NCBI GenBank assembly: GCA_002633025.1
Contig: NMRB01000117.1
Coordinates: forward strand, 310,815 to 374,814
DNA: 64,000 bases
Reading direction: 5' to 3'
From: Notospermus geniculatus
Lineage: Eukaryota > Nemertea > Pilidiophora > Heteronemertea > Lineidae
This document shows positions 33,216 to 43,167 of the stretch, piece by piece; the first letter of the stretch is position 1; each line of letters begins with the position of its first letter. Under the pieces are notes generated by a model. That model did no database searches and was not told where the DNA came from. It saw only the letters and a list, made by a program, of their open reading frames with translations. A program made the translations under genes and the position numbers.

Positions 33216-33480
33216 CTATACAAATAGGAAAGTTAGGGTCCTTGACTGGTCGCACTGTGGCGTCTTCAACTCCCGGTGTAACAAGGAACGTGACTTTGAA
33301 CCAGTAGATCATCACGTACGCCTCCTTATCAGTTAACATCATTTCTACCGTGAAGATGACCAAGTCCCCTTCCAAGAGCAACATGACCTTACCATGGAAA
33401 CTGCCCTTTATACTTATGGTACAGACGTCTGCCCCAGCCGTCACATCCTGTTGACGGGGACATTTCAGAATAAGGAACAC
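33202..33480 (-). CDS. possible exon or ORF of unknown function
   Basis: A 92-codon open frame (MFLILKCPRQQDV to FPICIAMIA) whose codon choice looks more protein-like than its surroundings, rich in hydrophobic and beta-forming residues such as GKVMLLLEGDLVIFTVEMML. No family is recognised. Its 3' end runs into the SINE-like element, so the true end of any exon would be earlier. It could also be chance. No splice sites are convincing. Confidence 0.15.
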   Translation of the reverse strand: MFLILKCPRQQDVTAGADVCTISIKGSFHGKVMLLLEGDLVIFTVEMMLTDKEAYVMIYWFKVTFLVTPGVEDATVRPVKDPNFPICIAMIA

Positions 33481-34532
33481 TTTAAGAAATTGATGTCTAA
33501 AAGGAGGACATTCTGAATGATCACCAGGCCATAATTCAATGGGACCAAATCAATCAGGAATTGACATTTAATTATAAATATGTCATATCAATTTTATCGG
33601 AAACCAATAGGGATGTAAACATGCATCACGTGGGATAACCCGACTTCCCAGAATAGCCAGTCTTGTTGGCGTTCATAAAATCAACTCATTTCAGCTTCTG
33701 ATGGCAGTTCACATCCTTCTTCTCAAAGGGTAAAAATATACCAAATCAGACAAATTGCCCGTTTAATCCGTTCAAATTTATCCAGCTCGTCAGTGAATTA
33801 ATCGGCTCCATTTGGTAAGGATTGGTCCCCCACAGCTAGTCACTAATCCCATCTGACGCCATTTACTTGATTGATATTTGAAATCAAAATTAGTCATCGA
33901 AAAAGATGCAACTCCAAAAGTGCTAAATATAAATGTACTGTTGCACTCCTGGTAAGAATCTTGATATACTATCATTTTGTTTAATGTGCAACCAAATGCT
34001 TTATACAAGAATCTGCCTCAGATAAAAACGCTACGATTTCTCATGCTTCAGATGACCTCAGGAGAGACAAAGTTGAAGGTTACACAATGAATGCGACCAC
34101 GATGGACTAGAGATATGAGAAAAGATGAGAAAACTTATGAGGATATAAAGATCTAATTACGCTGGCATAATCAATATTATTCATATTTCCAAGAAACATT
34201 TTAGCATAATATGCTCGAGGATCTGTCAGCCTGTAATGGAGACATCACGACAGATATGGCCAAACTCAAATTTCAGAACACAACGCCTACTCTCAACGCC
34301 TACAGGAGGGAACACGTAGACCAGAAAATCGTACTCATCCCTGGAGACCGTATCATTTCTCTTTGGTTTAGTAGCCAATTAAGAGACAACACCTGTAACC
34401 GACAGCTCAGGATGGGAACGGTCTTTCTGTCGGATCATACTTGACTGCGACAGTGCCCGTGCATCAGAGCTGAATTCTTAACTTGGATGAACCAAGTACG
34501 AAAACGGACTTTCCTAAAGATTGGACTCAACT

Positions 34533-34598
34533 GCCAATTTCTCATTCCAGGACTTGTGGCAAAGATCTTTGCTACAAGCCCTGGAATGATAAATTGGC
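34533..34598. repeat. 66-base near-perfect palindrome without loop
   Basis: The centre is AAAGA|TCTTT at 34565/34566. Each 33-base half pairs with the other except for about three positions. Landmarks are CATTCCAGGACTTGTGGC on the left and CCTGGAATG on the right. Confidence 0.8.
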
Positions 34599-34729
34599 TT
34601 GGTCTGCGAAAATCAAGTCCGCACTCCGGACGAGCAAGACCAGTACCAGTGCTGGCAATTGAAAAGAACATAGGCGCTCCGTACACATGCCAGCCATAAA
34701 GTTTACTCCATTTGGGAACAGCAATATGT

Positions 34730-34905
34730 TCCTCTAGCCCTCAGTTCCCATTAGAACTATGTACCGATGTATGCAAGGCATGAAGTCTAATAGTCCAATG
34801 GACATTTCCCTCCAGCCGTCTGTTCCCACCAGAACAATGCATAATACAATGTAGATGTAGGCTATGCCAGGCATGAAGTCGAGTCCATGGGAAAGAACAA
34901 TGACC
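34730..34905. repeat. two-copy tandem repeat of about 82 bases
   Basis: Units contain CCCTC..GTTCCCA..AGAAC..ATGTA and GGCATGAAGTC, at about 34738 and 34810. Divergence is moderate. Confidence 0.5.
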
Positions 34906-34906
34906 A

Positions 34907-35124
34907 GGGCCTGGGTCCATATTCATAAACATACTTAAGTCAAACTGTGATACTTATCTTTTGTGTTGAACAAAGGATAAGTGTCACACTTAGACTTAAG
35001 TTAGTTTTATGAATATGGGCCCTGTTTTATAAATGACTTTAAGCTAATGCTACCATTAACTTCAATGCGTTTTCCATTTGGTTAAAGGTACCATTAGCTT
35101 AAAGCATTTTATGAAACAGGCCCC
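34907..35124. repeat. foldback element split by a second foldback
   Basis: The outer element has ends GGCCTG at 34908 and, inverted, GGGCCTGTTTCATAAAATG at its right end, with CAG at 34905-34907 and 35124-35126. After its first bases CCTG it is interrupted by the inner element 34914-35021, flanked by CTG on both sides. The outer element resumes at 35025 with TTTTATAAATGAC. Confidence 0.75.
34914..35021. repeat. foldback element nested in another, CTG duplication
   Basis: The ends GGTCCATATTCATAAAC and the inverted GGCCCATATTCATAAAAC match. The interior hairpin (CTTAAGTC..GTG..ACTTATC) is the same family as 8453-8568. The flanking CTG copies are at 34911-34913 and 35022-35024. Confidence 0.8.
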
Positions 35125-35764
35125 AGGTCCTGCTGCAGAACCGTTGTTAGTACGAGAAGCGTACTAACAACAGCTGACTGGAGTAGCGAACCGCCCGAAT
35201 GACGTCGGACATTGTGTCTCTCCGACCCAGCTTTTTCCTGTCTCACCATCGCGTTGTGGTCAGGGCAGTAAAGTCTAGTTGTTATCTCATGCTTGTCCGA
35301 CCTTTGCTGGTAAAAACAAAAACCGGGCAGTATGCTGTCCCCATCGAGGCCTGAACGAGCCATGAAAGCAAGACTTGGAGAAGAAGAGAGCCCGGGAAGA
35401 GAGGCGAATAAGATCATACCATTTCAGACCAATGGCTGCGATACCAACGGATACACAGAAGTCACCCTATCCCACGCACGACTCCGGCTACCCCGCTTAA
35501 ACTATGATTTGATGGATCAGGTTCTCCAGTCGGGGAGGAATATTGATCGACATTGGAAAGATCTCCACAACGCACAGCAATGTACAGCCAGAGCCCGTAG
35601 AAAATTGTGATAATGGTACTTTGGCACGAAAGCCATGGCCGCGGCCTGATCCACAGTGACGCTGGTGTGGAGCAGGTCACGGGCCGAGCAAAGGAATGTG
35701 GAACGTGTTGTATAAAGGAGTGATCTAATACACACCAACAGCCTGTCGGCCTGCACGCTACAGA

Positions 35765-36118
35765 TGACTATAGCCGTGGTTACACTACATAAAATCCCCG
35801 GGTTTTTTGCGGTCACACCTATGAATTGCCGGACTTCGAGGTTTTTTAAACACAGCAAGCTCGCCGTGCTTTTCGAAATCCCCGTGTTTTCGTTAGTTCT
35901 TAGCACGGCTACAGATGGCGCAGTCATTAAATGACATCGTTTTCGCGCCTCTAACAATGTGTGTGCCAATACAGAAAAGACCGAAGAGTCGGTGCATGCA
36001 GCGCACGTCTCGCCGGGATGTAGCAGTGTGACCTCTCGCCGGGCTTTTCGGACACACGGGTTTGACACGGGTCTGGAAAAACAAGGGTAGCCTATTTTCA
36101 ACAGGTGTAACCGTAGCT
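35765..36118. repeat. possible DNA transposon remnant of about 350 bases
   Basis: The ends TAGCCGTGGTTACAC and GTGTAACCGTAGCTA are inverted with one mismatch, and a TA lies on both sides. A 194-codon minus-strand frame across it has no recognisable domain, so no transposase is claimed. Confidence 0.5.
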
Positions 36119-37349
36119 AAAGAGGCGGTATTTTATAAATAAGAGGTTTGTGGATAAAATATCATTTGATTTTAACCAAAAATACACAAGGTCGCTCACA
36201 CGTGTTTCATTTCACAATTATTATTTGAGAAAATAATTTGCATTTTCATATCATACCAGCTGAACAATAAGCAAACGTATTGTTCAGCCCCTCGTGAAAA
36301 CAATTGTATTTTGCTTAATGCATATAGACCCAACGAGAAATATGACACAAACCTTTGTTTGGTGTCAAAGAAAAGAGTAACGGTGTTAGCTCTAAAGACC
36401 CATTATGTCAAGAGTTATGCCTCATATTGTCTAATAGTGTTTGTTAGATGTTGGCACCGTGAGGTTGTAGCTAACCGAAAAACTATCGAAGTGAATCGCC
36501 CACAAAGGCTAGAAAAATCTTCACACATCACATTAGCCTTGCATAACATTTACCAAAATATCAAGCTGTCATTGGGGACATCAATTTCTCAGATCATAAA
36601 GTGCCATATTTTTACAAAAATCATCAATAATATAACGGCACATCAAATACAAAATGTCAACGGATTGAATCAAAGGATATAGAATCAATAAGAAACTACG
36701 ATGCGGCAAAACAACCTGCCTACGTCAAATTTCTTATAAGCTGCAACATTTACTAAATTAGCACCAATCTGCAATGCCAACCTCGTCCACACTGATCATT
36801 CTGGCTATGCCGTTCTTATCATTCACCTGTAGTGTTTTCAGAGATGTTGTGTGTTCAAAGCTGAATGGCTAACTGCCGAGTTCTTTCTGATGTAATGCAA
36901 AAATACTTTGTTGTCACCAATCACTCCGTACTGTATTTCCTCACGCATGGTTACAATTGGTATATCAAGCGTAGAAAACTCGGAGGAGTGAGGTTGGGAG
37001 ATGGATGGAAATAGTATTAACCACCCACCTATGTTGCCTTGCAATCAAAGAACCTGGATCAGGATTGTTAGGAGGAGTGTGGAGACGGAGATCAAACGCC
37101 ACAGATCATTTTGTGGTGGAGACGTATTTCCGCTGTTTGGATATTCCTCTGGATCAAACAATTGGGCCACTCTGGTTGCCGACGAATAGCGGCAAAGTAT
37201 CCGAGTTCGTTAATGCGACAAGAGACAAGTGTATCAGATCATGCAGTCGGCTGACAAAAGATCGTATCTCTTTCGTTTTGGTTTGATTACACCCGAGCAA
37301 ATTCCAAACTGGCATCTTTGCTGTACTGATAGCCCACTCTGTTCAGAGA
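36119..37349. other. no gene recognised
   Basis: Several open frames of 60-120 codons on both strands lack domains. One on the minus strand (36838-37044, including REEIQYGVIGDNKVFLHYIRKN) looks somewhat protein-like but no family is recognised. Confidence 0.35.
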
Positions 37350-37835
37350 TTCAGATGTATGGTACATTACATTACTTATGACATAGCTTGATCACACATG
37401 GTTCAGGGACCGTATGCACAAAACATCTCAAGTGAAAATTTTCCTTATCTATAGTTTGGTACAATAGATTAAGGGAAATTTTTCACTTAAGATGTTTTGT
37501 GCATACGGCCCCAGGCATTTAGATTTATGGTATGCCAACATTACATTACTTATGATCAGACTTGGTTTAGGCATTTAGATTTATGGTATGCCAACGTTAC
37601 ATTACTTTATGACATAGCTTGATCAGACTTGCTTCAGGCATTTAGATTTATGGTATGCCAACATTACATTACTTATTACATAGCTTGATCAGACTTGGTT
37701 TAAGCATTTAGATTTATGGTATGCCAACATTACATTACTTATGACATAGTTTGATCAGACTTGGTTTAAGCATTTAGATTTATGGTATGCCAACGTTACG
37801 TTACTTTTGACAGAGTTTGATCAGATTGGTTCAGN
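37350..37835. repeat. tandem repeat, about 66-base unit, split by a foldback
   Basis: Units begin GCATTTAGATTTATGGTATG at 37515, 37571, 37638, 37704 and 37770, with a degenerate unit near 37350. Between that unit and the rest lies the foldback element 37407-37511. An ambiguous base closes the array at 37835. Confidence 0.85.
37407..37511. repeat. foldback element inserted in a tandem repeat, CAG duplication
   Basis: The ends GGACCGTATGCACAAAACAT and the inverted GGGCCGTATGCACAAAACAT match. CAG flanks both sides (37404-37406 and 37512-37514), and uninterrupted units show one CAG in TTCAGGCATTT. This is the cleanest filled/empty comparison in the window. Confidence 0.85.
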
Positions 37836-38376
37836 TGGGAAAGCTGCTCGGAGCGCTGTGTCAAAGTAGCATTTAAATGCTGCAGGTTTTAGTTGTAAAT
37901 TGCTTCCCGAGGGATGTTTTTACTAATTTTTACATTGAATGTCGTGCTTTCAACGTGGAACATCTACTCTAGTTCACCAGTCACCCACACCCATTACTAC
38001 CAACGGCAGATACAGAAACGGTTCCCAAAAGGATTTCACTAAGTGCCAACCCCATTGGAACATGTATACTTGAATCATTTATTGACACATCCATTTGCAG
38101 CATGATGTAGTTCCCACTGAGACGGAAGAGATCAAAAATTCAAGGTCGCTCTGGTTAAGTTGACAGCTTCCCATGAAACATTTTTCATTAACATCCACAC
38201 CAAGGGAATCTAAGTGGGATAGCCTTGCTTTTGTGGGTTGCAGATCAACTGGATATAGAAACTGCACGGAATTATCTGTATATTTAATTGTTTCTCGATG
38301 GTAGCCTGCAAGATCGGACGATAATCCGGACAGGCCGTTCTTAAGGTCATTTTTTACCATTACATGTATTTAGGCC

Positions 38377-38601
38377 TACTCTAAACTCCCACTTACCTGT
38401 CCCATTCCTGAACTCGGAAAAAATGACCAAATTCTAAGTTGAAGATATTGCACGCTGCCATTCTTTGCCAGGTTCGGGAGTGGGACAAGTGGACAGAGCA
38501 TTACTCTTTCAGACCATACCCCCACTCCATTATCTTCATCTTAGGATTAAGTCATTTTTTTCCCAGTCAGGAATGGGACAGGTAAGTGGGAGTTTAGAGT
38601 A
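38377..38601. repeat. foldback element with 51-base arms
   Basis: The arms 38377-38427 and 38551-38601 pair over about 47 of 51 positions (left start TACTCTAAACTCCCACTTAC). A 55-base sequence containing AGATCGGACGATAATCCGG lies just left (38307) and again at 38769. Confidence 0.75.
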
Positions 38602-41600
38602 TGTATGTATCGAAGATAATGATTTGAATTTCCTGTCTTCATGTAGGGTACTTTTTCATTCTAAGGCAAAGTTTTGAATCATAAACATGACATTTCAATA
38701 AGTATTTTCCATTCCATGGGGGAATTTTCAAGGAAAGTGTTTGACGACACCACAGAAAGCTATTTCACTGCAAGATCGGACGATAATCCGGATAGGCCGT
38801 TCTTAAGGTCATTTTTACCATTTTTTACATTGTTTCACCAGAGATTATCACAAACGTGGGCAATGTACAAGTGTGGATGTAGAGCTTAGGAAATGTCTCG
38901 CTATAATTTACAAGGGTTAATGGCCCCTGGAACTCATTGAAAGGTCAAACCAGTTAGGACCAATAGAGTGGATCACGTAACAACCAAGGCTCCGGCGACG
39001 AGTGGTGTCGTGACTGTGACAGAGTGTCACGTCTGCCGCATGACAATATTTTTTATTCAGAGTATGTTAACACATTAACACATCTGTTGGTGACGCTGAG
39101 AATCTCAATGCAGGTTTGTGAGCCATTTTTTTGTAAATCAGTGAGTTGGCCAATCACCAGTTCTTCAAGAGAACGATGAGAGAACCAGTCATGAATAAAG
39201 ACTAAATGCTTTTACTTGATTTTTGCAATAGAAATGCACTAGGCAATGCTGTACAAACCTGAAGTAAAAGCATTTGCTAGCTTTTTTCATATGACCCATT
39301 GTGTGTCTTCCAGATGAATCTCATGATTCAAAACTAAAGGAATTGGGGTAACCTGAAAATTGTTGCCAACACAGTTGACCTTGAAAGGAGAAATCCACAA
39401 ACCAAGGAAAACTGAAGTGATCAATAGGAGCTCGACACTCAGGCCGTTCATTTTGAATCGACTAGTTGACTTATTGGACGAGGGGTCAGAGACATACCAC
39501 TCACGGCACCAATCAACTCTGTCATTAACATTCAGCTCAAAAAAAATGAGGAAGTCATCCATTTCGCTGTCTGGCAATCGTAGCCATTAGTGGAGCAGAC
39601 AGAATTCTGTGATCGATAGCCAAAGTGTGAGAGAGTACATACCAGCTGAGGGGTAATACTGTCTGCAACATTCATGATCTGTTGGGACGTTACCCACTCT
39701 GGGGTAATGAATATCGTCAGTTGGTATCAACCCCTACAGAGAGAATACGCCAAAGGTTTGCCGACAACAAGAGTGCAAGTGCAACGACATAATAATGATG
39801 CAGCTTTTATGTAGTACTTTTCACTGTAATACAGCCTCAGAGCACGCAGGCCCTCCAAAAACCTTTCAGGAGTCCTCAAAGAGCAGCGCATTCAGCGCAC
39901 CACTTGATCCTGTCCGAACCCGTGACGGGCTTGGGTCAGGCGCTTAACCACAGCGCTCTCCGATACTACTTTCATATTGAAAACGCGTGGAAGATATTGA
40001 GTATACATTTCGAGGGCCAAAAGGGTTACAAAAGCCTGCCTTTGAAAAGCTGCAGATCATACACTGATACAACAAAGAAGACGGGATGTTTGGGGGCTGA
40101 ACTCGGGAGCTGAATCAACTTTGCCTTCCCCAATACGTGGGAAAATCTTGACACTATTGTCAAAGACTCCAGGCCCCTAGATTCTGACCTGGTAGCATCA
40201 CTGTTCTCAAATTTCTAAATCCAACCCTGAACCAATTGTGGGATGAAATCCTCAGAAGCCATCTTGGAAAACAAGAGAAAGATGCGAACTGAATCAAAGA
40301 GTGCACATTCTGACATTTACCTAAAAGGGATAAAAAGGGCCGAGCAAGAATATTCCATCTTTTGATTAAGAATTTACAAGCTGTTTCACTCGGAAGCTGG
40401 AGAAGAAATCGACAAGCAAATCCTAAATCTAAATACTGACATAACTAAAAGTGTTATTGGATTATTCAGCTTGTCAGAAAAAGGGACAAAACATGTTGTG
40501 CGTTCCGGCGACAGAGGTTGTGTTTTCATCCGAAATTGGTTGCTATATAATATTGAATTTTGAACTCAGTCAAAAGTTAACTGCATTAGGAAAAGCTATT
40601 ATACAAAGTGACCAGTTCCATTCTCTTGCAGTCTTTTTGCTGTTACATTACTTACTTCCGCCGCTATTTTATTGAAGACCACACACAAACTCTTCCTGCC
40701 TAGTAATTTCATTGCCCACGCCATGGTGGTCAATTCAATTTTTTGGCCATAAAAAAGTTCTTTTCCCGTCACTGACAGTCTCGTAGCAACTACATCCTCT
40801 CCTATTTCCAAGTACCCTCCTTCTTCACGCACCATTTTCTTTTCCATTGTGATCTCCTTTCACCAATAACCGACACATCTTGGTAATCAATGTCCTTCGC
40901 ATCTTTTTTCATCATCACATAATGCAGTCAAAAGCTACGAGTGGAAAGCGCATTACTGCAAGATTGACCGCTGGAGGCAATGTACTAGGGATCAGTTACA
41001 TTAGGAGTGTGATTGGTCTGAATGAGCATGACTCCAATGATTAAGATATAATTGCATCCTGCAGCATTGGCTAAAGTAACGCTTCCGGGAGCTGTGGTGA
41101 CATCTGATCATAAGATTTTCACTCCTGATTTTATGGGACGAGGCGAAATTGTACGTGTTAAGCGGTTGATTCAAACGTCAGTCATACCAACGAGGATAGT
41201 GATAGTAGCGTACGGCATGTCAGAGACTATTCGTTGTATTGTTTTCCTCCGTCCAGGGGCATGGCGTGTCGAAATGAACCCCGCTGACTCCTTAGAATAC
41301 ACGAAGAGTGTAACATCATGAAAAAGGGCGAATGGTGAATGGTGCAAATTGGTAACATCTTTTATGAAACCCATTTGTATTAACAAGAGAGCACCGGCGT
41401 GGTGAAATCCGCATTGCACCGCACCACATCGCGTCGCAGGTGTTCAGACGTAAATGTTGGCGAACGGTGCGATGACCTACGATTCAAACGGGCAGTTGCA
41501 TGTAGTAGAAAGTGAAGCGAAAAAAGAGAACCTATTTTCAAATTGGTAACAGCTTTTATGCAACTCATTAGCAAGAAGCCCCATCTGCAGTCGGCTTCAT

Positions 41601-42875
41601 TAAAGCTGTAAGATTGATTGTTATTGATTACTCCCCGATTACCCATAATTTTAAACTAGAACACAAGAGTCATTCCGTGTTGACGCAATTTCTGAAAATA
41701 TGCTGGCGTAGAAAGAGTCCAGGCATCTGATGGTTCGAAGACACGAAAGCATCGAGGGAAGATTCAGGATTGCTCCACCTTGATTCATTGACAACAAATC
41801 AACAAGCTGGTGATGTTAAACGCATCCGTCACGCCAATAATGAATTTACAGTGGTTTTGATTGGAATTATTAGCGTGCAAGGAAGGAGTAGCCCATGCGT
41901 AATCTTTAAACTAAAGCATCACGAAGAATTTAGCGCCCAGTTGGGAGTGATTGCTTACCAGGGGTTCGCTGGTAAATCCATGTGCCAGACATGCCTGGGG
42001 ATAAAGTACGTATACCCGGATACCCCTTCCAGTTCAATTTAATAGTCTGTCCCTTTTAATATCATATTACTTTTGAAATCCTGCAATATATATTGTAAAA
42101 TACAATGTTAAATGTAATACAAGAGCAGATTTACTAAAAATCGAATATTTTGGTGGAAGCCATGACTTAAACACGGGGAAACTTTTATACTTGTGAGTGC
42201 TGCCAATGGCTTTTAATTTCCTTTGTTGGAAGTCTAGTCGATTTTTGTTTCAATGAGGGTTTGGTTGTTAGAGGTATTGTGAAGTTTCAACAGGAAATTA
42301 AACAGCCAAAAGTTTATAAGAAGGATTTTTATGGTTTGCTTATTTGTGCCGAGATGTTTGGTGATTTCCAATATTATTATATCATGTGTCAGCAATACAA
42401 TGAGGTAACACTCAAAGTACATATAACAAAAACCTGACATAATGCTGTCAGAATCATTAATTTATACCGTAAGTTGATCAGTGATTCATACCTGATAAAA
42501 GTATTAAGAAAGAGTTTCAATGAAATCATTGACGTTGAAACTAACAGCCTTAAGGCTTGTATTACCACGTTACAATACATAGAATACAAATTTAGCTTGG
42601 GTGTGTAAAATCGATGGGGATAGTGGGTTACAACCACCAATACTGATCAAATCGCTACGATAAGTGGTAATGGTGCTCAAATGTCAACAGGTGAGAGCGA
42701 GTCCTACACTGATTGAACAAATATTACATACCAAATGTCAGGGGGCCACAAGGTTAGGCGGTGGGACGAGCTGACACGTGTGGGAGGTATGGCATTGAAA
42801 AATAGACAAAAACGTAAGGTGACAAAAAAGTGAGGTGATCGAATCTGGAAGAATATTCAGCTGAGATGCGGAATT
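38602..42875. other. intergenic, no gene recognised
   Basis: Apart from the element at 39188-39297, the only structure seen is a duplicated segment at about 41345-41570 (CAAATTGGTAACA, CTTTTATG, AACAAG/AGCAAG recur). Frames of 80-90 codons there have no known domain. Confidence 0.4.
39188..39297. repeat. foldback element, family of 57169-57286
   Basis: The ends GTCATGAATAAAGACTAAATG and the inverted GGTCATATGAAAAAAGCTAG match imperfectly. The interior (GCACTAGGCAATGCTGTACA) is shared with the element at 57169 in inverse orientation. Confidence 0.75.
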
Positions 42876-42878
42876 CTG

Positions 42879-42995
42879 GGCCCATATTCATAAAACCTTG
42901 CTAGGCTTAGTTGCCTGCTAAAGTGCCTAGTTTGTACAGGCCAATGTACACAAATAGCAGCCAACTAAGCTAGCAAGGTTTTATGAATATGGGCC
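42879..42995. repeat. foldback element, CTG duplication
   Basis: The arms of about 40 bases begin GGCCCATATTCATAAAACC on both sides, and the inner arms contain CTAGGCTTAGTTG and CAACTAAGCTAG. CTG flanks at 42876-42878 and 42996-42998. The interior is unrelated to the other elements with the same ends. Confidence 0.85.
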
Positions 42996-43135
42996 CTGAA
43001 GTCCGCAAATATGACAGGTGTAAAGTACCACAGTGTTTCCGTTTTTCAGTGTTTCCCATCATTGTATTGGGAACCTGTGGAACGAGAGCGGCAGATTTCC
43101 CAGTATTTCCTTATTGAAATCTAGCTGTGTATCGT

Positions 43136-43167
43136 CAAAAATAGATAAAGACCTTTATCTATTTTTG
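43136..43167. repeat. perfect 15-base hairpin
   Basis: CAAAAATAGATAAAG and CTTTATCTATTTTTG are separated by two bases. No flanking element was identified. Confidence 0.7.

Noticed and set aside
35517-36101. 194-codon minus-strand frame
   Set aside because: It spans the junction of unique sequence and a probable transposon remnant with inverted ends, and has no recognisable transposase or other domain.
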